Source: Terrimonas_A sp051954695 (GTDB lineage Bacteria; Bacteroidota; Bacteroidia; Chitinophagales; Chitinophagaceae). From it: 64,000 bases of DNA. Positions 43,387-52,186 of the stretch are shown one piece after another (the first letter of the stretch is position 1; each line of letters starts with the position of its first letter). The stretch spans positions 1 to 64,000 of the forward strand of contig JBQCHL010000028.1 of the NCBI GenBank assembly GCA_051954695.1, written 5' to 3'. The notes under the pieces were generated by a model. It saw only the letters and a program-made list of their open reading frames with translations, was not told the origin of the DNA and searched no databases. Position numbers and translations under genes: made by a program.

Positions 43387-44133
43387 TTAATAATCATCAT
43401 TCACCGGCAAAGAAGCCAGTGCATCCTTTGCTGATCTGACAGCCGGATTCTTCATATCTTTTATCACTTTACCATCTTTTAGCGTAACGGTCCGGCTGCT
43501 GAATGCAGCGATATCCGGTTCATGCGTTACGAAAACAATGGTTTTTCCCTGCTGATTCAATTCCTGCAAGAGGGCCATTATTTCATAAGAGGTACGTGTG
43601 TCCAGGTTGCCGGTGGCTTCATCTGCAAGGATCATGATCGGTTCATTCACCAATGCCCTTGCAATAGCAACACGCTGCTGCTGCCCACCAGATAGTTGAT
43701 TGGGCAGGTGATGTAAACGATCGCCCAGCTTCACTGCTTCAAGCGCCTTTACAGCGCGGGACTGCCTTTCCTTACCTGAAACATCCGGGTTATACAATAG
43801 AGGAAGTTCCGTATTTTCCAAAGCGGACGTGCGGGCTAAAAGATTGTAAGACTGGAATACGAAGCCGATCTTTCTATTGCGCAGCCTGGCCAGTTCATTA
43901 CGGGAAAGTTGCTTAACATTTACACCGTCCAGTAGATAGTCCCCATCAGATGGTTGATCAAGACAACCGAGAATATTAAGCATGGTTGTTTTACCTGATC
44001 CACTACTGCCCATGATAGTAACAAACTCTCCTGCTTCCACTGAAAACGAAACTCCTTTCAGCGCTCGTACAGTTTCGCTGCCCATCCTGAACTCACGCTT
44101 TAGATTATGTATTTCAAGAATTTTTGCTGCCAT
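43387..44133 (-). CDS. MacB/LolD-type ABC transporter ATPase
   Basis: A 248-residue nucleotide-binding protein: Walker A GSSGSGKTT, signature LSGGQQQRVAIARAL, Walker B MILADEATGNLD, H-loop VTHEPD. It pairs with the permease directly downstream and the adaptor 40 bp upstream to form a tripartite efflux pump. Confidence 0.93.
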   Translation of the reverse strand: MAAKILEIHNLKREFRMGSETVRALKGVSFSVEAGEFVTIMGSSGSGKTTMLNILGCLDQPSDGDYLLDGVNVKQLSRNELARLRNRKIGFVFQSYNLLARTSALENTELPLLYNPDVSGKERQSRAVKALEAVKLGDRLHHLPNQLSGGQQQRVAIARALVNEPIMILADEATGNLDTRTSYEIMALLQELNQQGKTIVFVTHEPDIAAFSSRTVTLKDGKVIKDMKNPAVRSAKDALASLPVNDDY

Positions 44134-44173
44134 TTTAATGATCATTGAACATTAGCTATTATTCTTCGCTTAA

Positions 44174-45406
44174 CTACCTTGACGGACGTCCCTGACCTCC
44201 CCTGTTTCCTCCCGGCCTTGTTGGCATAAAAGGACTCTTTTCTGTGGTAGTAGCTTTTTTATCTTTGGACACTTGCTTATAACCGGTTACCACCTCATCG
44301 TTAATTGACAGTCCCGACAAGATCTGTACCTGTGTTTCATCATTCTCGCCCGTCATGATCGGGCGCTGAATAAGGCTGCTGTCTTTTTTTATCCAAACCA
44401 TAGCCGGCGTTCCTGTGCTATCAGTTCCCGATGGTTGTTGACGGTTTCCCGGCCCTTGCCTGTGTTCTACCTGGTAGAGCTTTGCCAACACTGAATCGGG
44501 CCTGAACTGGATTGCTTTGGCAGGTAAGAGCATGATGTCTTTTATTTCTTCAGTATAGATCGTGATGCTGGCCGTCATACCTGGTTTCAGTTTCTGTTCT
44601 GCATTGGGCGCATCGATGATGGTGGTATAAGTGACCACATTAGAGGAAACATTGGAACGGAGCCGGATCTCTTTCACGGTACCGGAAAATGTATCAGCAG
44701 GAAAAGCGTCGACTGTGAAGATCACACGTTGCCCGGTCTTTACATTGCCAATATCGGCTTCATCAACGGATGCCTGCACCTGCATTTTGGTAAGATCTTT
44801 TGCGATGCTGAAGAGTTGAGGAGTGCTCAGGCTTGCAGCTACGGTTTGTCCTTCACTCACACTTCTTGACAGTACCGTACCATCAATTGGCGAGTAGATA
44901 TCTGCAAACGAAAGATTCTTTTGAGCTGCGTTCAACTGTGCTGTTATGCTATTTACGTTTTCTTTTGCACTATTGTATTGATAAAGGGCTGTTTCCAGTT
45001 CAGATTTACTGATGGCGCCCACATCAAATAATTTTTGCTGACGTTCATAATTACTTTGCTGGTAGGTGTTGTTGGCACGCGCAGATAAGAGATTGGCGTT
45101 GATCTGTGCCACCTGTGCCTGTAATAAAGATTTGTCGAGCTGCGCCAGCAATTGCCCTTTCTTTACGACCGAGTTAAAATCAACATACACTTTCTGGATA
45201 GTACCTGAAACCTGGGTGCCTACTGATACGGTATCTACAGGTTGCACTGTGCCGGTAGCTGTTACCGATTGTGTGAGGGTACCGATCTTAGGATGTTCTG
45301 TTTCCAAAACAATAATGCTTTTCTCTGATCTGAATTTCCAGAACCAAACTGCCACGGCCACTGCTGCTATTACTACCACCCATATTATCCATTTATATTT
45401 TTTCAT
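44174..45406 (-). CDS. Efflux periplasmic adaptor (MacA/HlyD family)
   Basis: A 410-residue membrane-fusion protein with an N-terminal TM anchor (residues 6-23), split lipoyl/barrel-sandwich halves (GTVQPVDTVSVGTQVSGTIQKV; YSPIDGTVLSRSVSEGQTVA), a helical hairpin coiled coil between them, and a beta-barrel (GQRVIFTVDAFPADTFSG). The C-terminus is Gly/Arg/Pro rich. It connects the ABC pair to TolC. The gene order on the minus strand is TolC, adaptor, ATPase, permease. Confidence 0.93.
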   Translation of the reverse strand: MKKYKWIIWVVVIAAVAVAVWFWKFRSEKSIIVLETEHPKIGTLTQSVTATGTVQPVDTVSVGTQVSGTIQKVYVDFNSVVKKGQLLAQLDKSLLQAQVAQINANLLSARANNTYQQSNYERQQKLFDVGAISKSELETALYQYNSAKENVNSITAQLNAAQKNLSFADIYSPIDGTVLSRSVSEGQTVAASLSTPQLFSIAKDLTKMQVQASVDEADIGNVKTGQRVIFTVDAFPADTFSGTVKEIRLRSNVSSNVVTYTTIIDAPNAEQKLKPGMTASITIYTEEIKDIMLLPAKAIQFRPDSVLAKLYQVEHRQGPGNRQQPSGTDSTGTPAMVWIKKDSSLIQRPIMTGENDETQVQILSGLSINDEVVTGYKQVSKDKKATTTEKSPFMPTRPGGNRGGQGRPSR

Positions 45407-45421
45407 GTCGGGCTTTTTAAA

Positions 45422-46750
45422 TTAGAATGTTACCGGCTTGCCGGTATAGAAATCATATATTTTATTATACAACACAGCGGAATATTTTGCCTGCACAAAA
45501 GATTGCAATGCCTGAACGTACGTGTTCCGCTGTGTCATTACATCCACTGCATTTACTGCACCCAGTTTCAGTTGCTCGTCGGTGATATGATAGCTTTCCT
45601 CGGCTGCCTTGAGTTGGGTTTGTGCAGCTACAAATTGTGCCTGGGCATTCCGGAGATTGATATAAGCCTGTTCCACCTGTTGATTCAATACTGTTTTAGT
45701 GTTCAGTAAATCGAGCCTGGCTTGTTCGATAGCAATCTTTGATTTGGCGATATTAGTCTTGTTCAGTTTTCTGCTGAAGATGGGGACTGCAATAGTTGCA
45801 CCGAGCGACTGGTAAAAGTTGTTGTTGAGTTGTGAAAAATATTTTGCGTCGCGATTGTCGGAGAAGCCGGAAGATAGATTGGCTCCAAGGCTGACTGTTG
45901 GTAAGCGACCGGCTTTGGTTTTTGCAAGTTCAGCTTCGGCTATGCCCACACCCACTTCACCATTCTTTACTTCAGGCCTTGTTTCCTGGGCGGCTGACAT
46001 GGCCTCGTTCAATGAAACAACCGCTTGCTGCGGCTCTACTGATGCAGGTTCGGCTACTTTCATTTGATAGGAGGCTGGCAGTTGAAGCAACTGTTTCAAG
46101 TTAACAATATTGGTTTGATAGCTATTGTTAGCCGTTACAAGATTGTAATTATCAGAAGCGAGTTGTGATTGAAATTGTAAAAGATCTTTTTTTGAAATGG
46201 AACCCGCATCAAACCTTTGCTGGCTTTGTTTCAGTTGCGCTTCAGAAGTAGCCAGCACCTGTTTGAGATAGGTGATGTTTTCTTTTGCCAGCAGTATATT
46301 TAAAAATGCCTGTGTGATACTGAGTGTAATATTGTTGGTTGTTTCCTGAACAGTGAGATTGGCTGATTCGAGCGACAGGGATTTTGATTTGATATCATTG
46401 TTCAGATAACCCCCGTTATAAATGGTCATGGAAGAATTAATACCATAGTTGCTGGAGAAATTGGCTTGCGTTTGAAAACCACCGATCACAGGGTCAGCAT
46501 TATTACTGTTGACCAGTGATTGTGAAATGGTTCCATTCACATTAGGCAACCGGTTATTCTTTGATTGCTGCCAATCCAGCTTTGCCGCATCGGAGGAGAG
46601 CTTCAGCGTATTGATCTGTATATTATTTTCTTTTGCATAATTAATGCAATCTTCCAGTGTCCACTTTGCAGGCAATTGCGTATTATCCTGTGCTCTAGCA
46701 ATGCCTGTTAGAAAGAGGAGGAAAGTAGATAGGGAAAGGATTCTACGCAT
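45422..46750 (-). CDS. TolC-family outer-membrane efflux protein
   Basis: A 442-residue outer-membrane channel protein with a signal peptide (ends ARAQDN) and the two long helical OEP repeats (WTLEDCINYAKENNIQI start; VEQAYINLRNAQAQFVAAQTQL). First gene of the efflux operon, 15 bp before the adaptor. The ATG at 46750 gives a compact signal peptide. Confidence 0.92.
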   Translation of the reverse strand: MRRILSLSTFLLFLTGIARAQDNTQLPAKWTLEDCINYAKENNIQINTLKLSSDAAKLDWQQSKNNRLPNVNGTISQSLVNSNNADPVIGGFQTQANFSSNYGINSSMTIYNGGYLNNDIKSKSLSLESANLTVQETTNNITLSITQAFLNILLAKENITYLKQVLATSEAQLKQSQQRFDAGSISKKDLLQFQSQLASDNYNLVTANNSYQTNIVNLKQLLQLPASYQMKVAEPASVEPQQAVVSLNEAMSAAQETRPEVKNGEVGVGIAEAELAKTKAGRLPTVSLGANLSSGFSDNRDAKYFSQLNNNFYQSLGATIAVPIFSRKLNKTNIAKSKIAIEQARLDLLNTKTVLNQQVEQAYINLRNAQAQFVAAQTQLKAAEESYHITDEQLKLGAVNAVDVMTQRNTYVQALQSFVQAKYSAVLYNKIYDFYTGKPVTF

Positions 46751-46919
46751 ACCATATTTTTTGGTTTCTGTATATAACACAGTATAAAATTATTCCTGAT
46801 GTGTGAAGCGGCCTTGAGAGTGGCGCCCAATAGGCAAAATCTAACGACGAACCGGGCAGTACCATTTCTGGCTTTTTGGAGTATGCAACTATTGAGGCCA
46901 TTTCTGTATCTGTTATAGC

Positions 46920-47204
46920 ATGAAAAACAGAAATAGCTCTCCTTCTTTGTTGTTTTGCCTTCTGATGGATGCAGCAGGGTATCTTACCTATGCTATTCCG
47001 GTACTGGGAGAACTGGGTGATCTTTTTTGGGCACCAGTGTCGGCATTGATCTTCAGTATCAGTTTTGGTGGCTGGAAAGGATTGCTTGGAGGAGCGTTCA
47101 ACTTTGTGGAAGAGATATTACCAGGTACAGATTTTATTCCCTCTTTCACGCTGGCCTGGGTGTTGAAGAATATGAAAAGAAATGCTACTCAAATAGCTTC
47201 TTAA
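46920..47204 (+). CDS. Small conserved-looking membrane protein, unknown function
   Basis: A 94-residue protein with two hydrophobic stretches (SLLFCLLMDAAGYLTYAIPVL and FWAPVSALIFSISFGGWKG). It has proline/glycine turns and a lysine-rich end, typical of a small inner-membrane protein. I cannot name a family. It overlaps the 3' end of the convergent gene by 20 bp. Confidence 0.6.
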   Translation: MKNRNSSPSLLFCLLMDAAGYLTYAIPVLGELGDLFWAPVSALIFSISFGGWKGLLGGAFNFVEEILPGTDFIPSFTLAWVLKNMKRNATQIAS

Positions 47205-48069
47205 AATGCTTTTTATATTGCTTCTCCAATTTATTGTTGTATTCTATATTGCCGTCTACCTGAAAGCTCTCTACGTAGATAAAGGTTTTTTTGTTGCCTT
47301 GCGTAATTCTCATCTTAACGTTTTTCAGTTCCTGTCCATCCAGGTTATAACTCGGGATAAGATAAAAAGGACGTTCTTCCATTCGCCTGTATAGAACTGA
47401 ATCTCTTGTATCGTTTACCCTTACCCATTTACTACTATCAACCTGCTCATTTGTTCTTAAGTAATATTCTCCATCGGTGATAGGGTAGTAGGAAATGGAA
47501 TCTATATGGAACGAAATGCTTTTACTGGCCAGTTTATCCAGTATCTGTTCTTGTGTTTTGGATGTTTTGAAATTTCCGTAAAACCGGATTTGATTGGGTG
47601 GATAATAATAGAGGGCATAGCGTGGCGGAGAAGTGAAACAAAATGAAAACAGGGTGATGCAGCCTATTGTAGCTATAAAAAAGCGACGGTATTTGATCGA
47701 AGGGTTATAGTCTGTGCGGGCCAGCAACCAGGCAAGTGGCAGCATTATCAAAGCTGTAAGGTCCCAGTAATCGATCACTCTTGCGAGTGGTACAGGCATC
47801 ACTTCATTCCATGATTGAATGAAGGAAGAGGAGAACGGGGATTTCCACCAGATAAAGATCAGGGCTGTTGCTAAAGTTATCTGCCATTTATGCTTAGGGA
47901 AAACGGCCATCCAGAAGAGTGTGAATACAAACAGCCCGGTGAAGTCAGATAGTTTGCCGGTGAAGCTGTTGTGGAATTCATATTTCAGGCTGATATCGTT
48001 TAGCAGTAAGAGAAAAAGGCTGAGAAGGAAAAGGGGATGGAGAAGGAGGTTGTAGCGGCGGGGAGTCAT
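47185..48069 (-). CDS. Hypothetical membrane protein with C-terminal extracytoplasmic domain
   Basis: A 294-residue protein with about four TM helices in the first ~150 residues (near 10-25, 38-55, 60-75, 105-120, 130-150), then a ~140-residue soluble domain rich in aromatic and charged residues. The motif NSFTGKLSDFTGLFVF resembles a pattern of small integral-membrane proteins, but I do not recognise the family. The ATG at 48069 is preferred; a longer frame adds a proline-rich, non-conserved-looking stretch. Confidence 0.6.
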   Translation of the reverse strand: MTPRRYNLLLHPLFLLSLFLLLLNDISLKYEFHNSFTGKLSDFTGLFVFTLFWMAVFPKHKWQITLATALIFIWWKSPFSSSFIQSWNEVMPVPLARVIDYWDLTALIMLPLAWLLARTDYNPSIKYRRFFIATIGCITLFSFCFTSPPRYALYYYPPNQIRFYGNFKTSKTQEQILDKLASKSISFHIDSISYYPITDGEYYLRTNEQVDSSKWVRVNDTRDSVLYRRMEERPFYLIPSYNLDGQELKNVKMRITQGNKKTFIYVESFQVDGNIEYNNKLEKQYKKHFKKLFE

Positions 48070-48281
48070 GGAAGGAAGGTAGGAAATTGGGTGTAAACAA
48101 AAACCTAAAACGCGAATGGACCGAATTGGCGTGGGTGGTTGTGGTTGAAGGTGTATAGGCACGAATGGGAAACGAATGGTGGCTGATCTTGGAGGAGTGA
48201 AAATGGAAGGAAGAGCAATATATGATAGGAGGAATGAATTTGGAGCGTTATGTGGGGGTGAATGTTAAGAGAAGCGAATTT

Positions 48282-50018
48282 CTAATTTAGTTTTTTGGCT
48301 AATACTACGGCGTGGCGGAATCTTTGTTTGTCTCCGTTGAGGTTGAATAGTTCTGTTTGGATAATGTAGATGCCGATGGGTAACAGTTGTCCTTTGTTAT
48401 CAGTGCCGTCCCAGTTCCAGTGCCCGTTATTGCCCAACAGGCTGTTGCGGGCAAGATTTTTTACCAGTCTGCCGGCTTCATCGAAGATGAATATACTGGC
48501 CACAAGGCCGGGTTCGGTGGTTTTGTAGTAGAGAGTAGTGATATCATTATAACCATCATTGTCGGGAGAGAATAGGGTTGGGGTTATTTCGAATTGGGCC
48601 TGGAGGGGTGGTTGTTTCCGGGATTGGGAGTTGGTATAAGTGGGCGTTCCAAATCCGGCTGTTGATGCAGCGGAATGCCAGTTGGTTGGTTCGGATGAGG
48701 GGGCGGATGGATCGATTCTTTCAAGCGAAACGCCTTCGGGGTTGTCGATAAGTTTGAAATGCCAGTCGCGGGTGTAATTGACTTCATCTATGATCAGCCC
48801 CTGGGCATTCAGCAATAATACGGTCCCTTTATCATCGGGATAAGAGGGCAGACGGGCCTCGAGCACATTCATAGGATTTTTGACGAGGTAGTTCAATGCA
48901 AGGCTGGCAGCTTTTTCTGTAAGTATGATATGATCACCGGGAAAGATCGTGAAAGATGAAGGGCTTAAAACTATAGGGGTATTGATCTGTCCGTTACTGC
49001 TCCGGTTGGAGATATAAAGTTTGCCGGCATCGAATATTTTAGGCCCGGGATTATAGAGTTCGACATAATCATAGGCATTGGGTTTGGGATCAGACAGGAT
49101 TTCGTTGATAATAAATTCTCCTGGGCCAGGGTCTGTTGGTTCTCCTGCTTTAATAGTGATAGTCGCAGTCATTTCATTTTGCCTGCAATCCCTTGCCTGG
49201 TTGATGGTTATATTATAAACTACCTGGCTGTCGACCGGGTTGTTGGTTTCAAGTTGGATCTCGTTGAAGAGAGGGGGCAGACAGCTTGCTTTAGTAAAGC
49301 CCAGTCCATGATCAGCAGCATAGTGCTGAAGCGTAGATGCATATAAACTATCAAGGGGTTCATTAAAAAGCAGGATAAAGCTGGTTGGGGAAGTCATATA
49401 TGAACGCAATGCTTCTGGTGGACTTGTATCCGGGTTTACTGCAGCCACAGAATTCGACCGGCCCGGAGTGCCGCCTGCAGGATGGACGGATGCTTTCCAG
49501 TTGCCGTAGCCAGAGCAGGGATTGGATGCATCGATCATTTCAAGACTCCAGCCACCTTCCTGTTTTAAAGTATTAGCATACCAATCAATCGAATAGCGGA
49601 CTGCATGCATAATCCTGCCATCGGCCGATTGGAGGAATAATTGTTCGCTGTCATTGTTCAATGAAGGGAAACTGGTTACAGCCAGCGTTTGTCCCCAGCC
49701 TTGCAGGAAAGGCCGGGCAGATCCTGAACAAATAATGACCAGGCTATCAGGTTGAAGCAGGAACTCCGGGAATGGACCTGAGAGGGAAGTCGCGTCCCCT
49801 AGCCGCCAATTGCGGAGGTTGACAGGCTCGGGGCCAGTATTTATTAATTCCACCCATTCATACTCCGGCAGTTGCACAGAAGGCGTTGGATCAGCCATGA
49901 TCTCATTGATGACCACTGTATAGCGATCCTGTGCATGTAGCCAGTACTGCATGAGCGCTGCAATAAATAATAATGAACGTTTCATCCATGGAGGCGAATT
50001 GGTCATGCTGTTTTTCAT
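48282..50018 (-). CDS. Secreted lamin-tail-domain (LTD) protein with FlgD-like C-terminus
   Basis: A 578-residue exported protein. Two lamin-tail domains are visible: one at about residues 30-140 (VINEIMADPTPSVQLPEYEWVEL) and one at about 300-410 (FIINEILSDPKPNAYDYVELYNPG). Between them is an Ig-like region, and the C-terminus has a gliding-motility/FlgD-Ig-like domain (SPDNDGYNDITTLYY, GIYIIQTEL). Such proteins are surface or secreted adhesion-like proteins in Bacteroidota. There is no typical KxxxK T9SS ending. The start at 50018 is uncertain; ATG 49985 (MKRSLLFIAAL) gives a tighter signal peptide. Confidence 0.78.
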   Translation of the reverse strand: MKNSMTNSPPWMKRSLLFIAALMQYWLHAQDRYTVVINEIMADPTPSVQLPEYEWVELINTGPEPVNLRNWRLGDATSLSGPFPEFLLQPDSLVIICSGSARPFLQGWGQTLAVTSFPSLNNDSEQLFLQSADGRIMHAVRYSIDWYANTLKQEGGWSLEMIDASNPCSGYGNWKASVHPAGGTPGRSNSVAAVNPDTSPPEALRSYMTSPTSFILLFNEPLDSLYASTLQHYAADHGLGFTKASCLPPLFNEIQLETNNPVDSQVVYNITINQARDCRQNEMTATITIKAGEPTDPGPGEFIINEILSDPKPNAYDYVELYNPGPKIFDAGKLYISNRSSNGQINTPIVLSPSSFTIFPGDHIILTEKAASLALNYLVKNPMNVLEARLPSYPDDKGTVLLLNAQGLIIDEVNYTRDWHFKLIDNPEGVSLERIDPSAPSSEPTNWHSAASTAGFGTPTYTNSQSRKQPPLQAQFEITPTLFSPDNDGYNDITTLYYKTTEPGLVASIFIFDEAGRLVKNLARNSLLGNNGHWNWDGTDNKGQLLPIGIYIIQTELFNLNGDKQRFRHAVVLAKKLN

Positions 50019-50068
50019 GGGGTAAAGTTCAAAAGGGGGTGGAACCTGCGAATGGGAAAAAAACATTA

Positions 50069-50100
50069 TTTGGAGTGAATAAAACGGGAGATTATTTTTG
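50069..50100 (+). promoter_or_regulatory. Consensus Bacteroidota promoter for the asd leader
   Basis: TTTG (50069-50072), a 20-nt spacer, and TATTTTTG (50093-50100), a full match to TTTG-N20-TAnnTTTG. The transcript should begin near 50106, about 215 nt before asd, just upstream of a short leader ORF. Confidence 0.65.
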
Positions 50101-50141
50101 CTATGCTACTGGATTTTATGTAGCAGCACAAGGATATGAAA

Positions 50142-50180
50142 ATGATGAAACATACAAAGCGCATAAAGAAACGTCCCTAG
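50142..50180 (+). CDS. Leader peptide ORF upstream of asd
   Basis: A 12-codon ORF reading MMKHTKRIKKRP then TAG, or 14 codons (MKMMKHTKRIKKRP) from an ATG at 50136. AAGGA at 50130-50134 is 7 nt before the ATG at 50142. Lys codons dominate (4 of 12), with Met, Thr and Ile also present, and all four amino acids derive from aspartate semialdehyde. The stop codon lies directly before the 5' arm of the predicted antiterminator (50181-50191). The size and composition are what is expected of a translational sensor; there is no reason to expect the peptide itself to act. Confidence 0.6.
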   Translation: MMKHTKRIKKRP

Positions 50181-50254
50181 GGAAGGTTTGCAGCGTTATG
50201 TATGGTAACATAAAAGACTTGGCAGGCCTTCCTAACGGAGGGCCTGTTTTTTTT
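50181..50254 (+). promoter_or_regulatory. Predicted transcription attenuator upstream of asd
   Basis: Two exclusive structures. Antiterminator: 50181-50191 pairs with 50222-50232 over 11 bp (two G-U), with a small GTTA/TAAC hairpin in its loop. Terminator: 50223-50232 pairs with 50237-50246 over 10 bp (one G-U), loop TAAC, then eight T (50247-50254). A ribosome stopped at the leader stop codon would cover 50181-50191 and favour termination; one stalled at the Lys codons would leave it free and favour asd expression. Confidence 0.65.
50223..50254 (+). terminator. Leader terminator of the asd attenuator
   Basis: Stem CAGGCCTTCC / GGAGGGCCTG, 4-nt loop, T8 tail. It is 66 bp upstream of asd in the same direction and follows no ordinary gene on this strand. 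Confidence 0.85.
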
Positions 50255-50276
50255 AACCATTATTAATAACTAAATG

Positions 50277-50304
50277 GCCCGCCGAAGCTTTAGCGTAGGT
50301 GGGC
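50277..50304. repeat. Palindromic element upstream of asd (family C copy 2)
   Basis: GCCCGCC (50277-50283) pairs with GGTGGGC (50298-50304), with an AGC-TTT-AGCG centre. It matches the reverse complement of the element inside paaC at 14443-14474. It sits between the leader terminator and the asd ribosome-binding region. Confidence 0.75.
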
Positions 50305-50320
50305 AGGGGGAAACAAAACA

Positions 50321-51310
50321 ATGAAAGTTGCAGTCGTAGGCGCCACAGGATTGGTTGGCACCAAAATGTTACAGGTTTTGGCAGAACGGAATTTTCCGGT
50401 AACTGAACTGGTACCGGTGGCTTCAGAAAGATCAGTGGGAAAGGAAGTGGAATTCAAGGGAAAAAAATATAAGGTGGTGGGCCTGAAAGACGCGATTGCA
50501 GCTAAACCCGCAGTAGCATTGTTCTCCGCCGGCGGCAGCACTTCCCTGGAATGGGCACCGCAGTTTGCCGAAGCTGGTATCACTGTTATTGATAATTCCT
50601 CTGCCTGGAGAATGGACCCTGCCAAACCATTGGTGGTGCCTGAGATCAATGCCGATGTGCTGACAGCAAACGATAAGATCATTGCCAATCCAAATTGCTC
50701 AACTATACAAATGGTGGTGGCGCTTAACCCGCTGCATAAAAAGTATGGTATCAAAAGGATCGTAGTGAGCACTTACCAGAGCGTGACCGGTACTGGTGTG
50801 AAAGCCGTGAACCAACTGATGAATGAAAGGAAGGGTGTAAGCGGCGAGATGGCTTATAAATACCCGATCGATCTGAACGTGATCCCTCAGATTGATGTGT
50901 TCATGGACAATGGCTATACCAAGGAAGAAATGAAGATGGTGAAAGAAACAGCCAAGATCATGCGCGATGACTCCATTCGTGTAACGGCTACCACTGTGCG
51001 CATACCTGTAATGGGCGGCCATAGTGAAAGCGCCAACGTTGAATTTGAAAAAGATTATACACTGGATGAAGTGAGGTCACTGTTGTCATCTTCTCCCGGA
51101 GTAGTGCTTGTGGATGATGTTGCGAATGCACAGTATCCCATGCCCAAGGATGCACATGAAAAGGATGAAGTATTTGTGGGCCGTTTAAGGAGGGATGAAT
51201 CGCAACCCAACACCCTTAATCTCTGGATCGTTTCCGACAATCTTCGGAAAGGCGCTGCAACGAATGCGGTGCAGATCGCAGAGTACCTTGTTGGGAAGGG
51301 ATTGTTATAA
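50321..51310 (+). CDS. asd: Aspartate-semialdehyde dehydrogenase
   Basis: A 329-residue NADPH-dependent enzyme making aspartate semialdehyde, the branch point to lysine/diaminopimelate, threonine, methionine and isoleucine. Features: N-terminal VVGATGLVGTKML nucleotide fold, catalytic Cys126 in NPNCSTIQ, TYQSVTGTG, and the GGHSES substrate/His motif. Length is normal. Expression is predicted to be controlled by the leader attenuator at 50142-50254. Confidence 0.96.
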   Translation: MKVAVVGATGLVGTKMLQVLAERNFPVTELVPVASERSVGKEVEFKGKKYKVVGLKDAIAAKPAVALFSAGGSTSLEWAPQFAEAGITVIDNSSAWRMDPAKPLVVPEINADVLTANDKIIANPNCSTIQMVVALNPLHKKYGIKRIVVSTYQSVTGTGVKAVNQLMNERKGVSGEMAYKYPIDLNVIPQIDVFMDNGYTKEEMKMVKETAKIMRDDSIRVTATTVRIPVMGGHSESANVEFEKDYTLDEVRSLLSSSPGVVLVDDVANAQYPMPKDAHEKDEVFVGRLRRDESQPNTLNLWIVSDNLRKGAATNAVQIAEYLVGKGLL

Positions 51311-51330
51311 ATGGATGCTAGTTTGAAAGA

Positions 51331-51415
51331 TTTAAGGGTTTAAAAGTTTAAGGTTAACACAAATCAGTGAACAACCTCGGGTTCTTACAGAACCTTAAAC
51401 TTTTAAACCCTTAAA
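51331..51415. repeat. 25-bp perfect inverted repeat between asd and the YceI gene
   Basis: TTTAAGGGTTTAAAAGTTTA (from 51331) through 51355 is exactly complementary to 51391-51415, with a 35-nt spacer. The convergent genes make a bidirectional terminator possible; the AT-rich arms have an internal GTTTAA rhythm like a dispersed repeat. Confidence 0.8.
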
Positions 51416-51420
51416 CTATT

Positions 51421-51945
51421 TTAGTCTTGTTTGATCAGCTCCAGGTTAGCTGCCAGTTTCACTTCATCGCCTACTACTACACCACCAGCCTCAGTAACTG
51501 CATTCCAGGTAAGACCGAAATCACGACGGTTGATCTTTGTAGTTACTTCAAAACCTGCTACGGTTTGGCCGTAAAGGCTTTTCTCTACCCCACCGAATTC
51601 TGCATTGAGACTAACGGGTTTGGTAATGCCTTTCAATGTGAGGTTACCATTTACTTTATAATCGTCGCCTTTCTTTTCAATGCTGGTTGATTCGAAAGTC
51701 AGTTTGGGATGAGCAGCGGAGTCAAAGAAATCAGCAGATTTCAGGTGACCATCACGTTGATCGTTGCCGGTATGGATGCTATCGATGTCTGCAGAGAAAT
51801 AAATTTTAGTGTTGGCGAAGTCTTCAATATCACCAACGAGTTTTCCTTCAAAGGAGTTGAATTTTCCGGAGACGGTAGAGATAACAAGGTGTTTTACTTT
51901 AAAACCTATCTCGGAGTGAGCGGGGTCGATTGTCCAGGTTGCCAT
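51421..51945 (-). CDS. YceI-family protein
   Basis: A 174-residue lipocalin-like beta-barrel of the YceI family, thought to bind isoprenoid-type lipids. Motifs WTIDPAHSEIGFKVKHL, VSGKFNSFEG and the glycine-rich FGLTWNAVTEAGG are typical. There is no signal peptide, so unlike periplasmic YceI it should stay in the cytoplasm. It begins downstream of a good promoter at 51965-51997. Confidence 0.9.
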   Translation of the reverse strand: MATWTIDPAHSEIGFKVKHLVISTVSGKFNSFEGKLVGDIEDFANTKIYFSADIDSIHTGNDQRDGHLKSADFFDSAAHPKLTFESTSIEKKGDDYKVNGNLTLKGITKPVSLNAEFGGVEKSLYGQTVAGFEVTTKINRRDFGLTWNAVTEAGGVVVGDEVKLAANLELIKQD

Positions 51946-51964
51946 AATGATTAAGTTTAGAATA

Positions 51965-51997
51965 CAAATTTAATGTTTAAACATCGAATTAACCAAA
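51965..51997 (-). promoter_or_regulatory. Candidate promoter for the YceI gene
   Basis: On the minus strand TTTG (51994-51997), a 21-nt spacer and TAAATTTG (51965-51972), a full consensus match. The start would fall about 12 nt before the ATG. Confidence 0.55.
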
Positions 51998-52186
51998 TAA
52001 TTTTTTTTAATATTGGGTATCAGGATCTTATGGAGGCGATCAGCACTGATTGGCTCATCAGAACGTAGGTTGGGGCTATGGTAAGTATTTGTGTAACCAG
52101 TCCGAGTTAGCTCCCGACAAGAGGAGGCGAATTATTTAAGGGAATTTGATATTCCTGACTTAAGGCCAAACCAGGTGAATAACATT

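Noticed and set aside
48070..48281. Repeated CGAATGG words between two minus-strand genes
   Set aside because: Several CGAATGG copies occur, but I could not assemble a clear inverted or tandem unit, so no repeat is called.
49973..50266. 97-codon plus-strand open frame over the asd leader
   Set aside because: It overlaps the 5' end of the lamin-tail gene, passes through the attenuator terminator, and has no family features. The short leader ORF in another frame fits the structure better.
50200..50320. Lysine (L-box) riboswitch upstream of asd
   Set aside because: The leader is too short and lacks the five-helix L-box core. The short ORF with an alternative stem pair explains it better.
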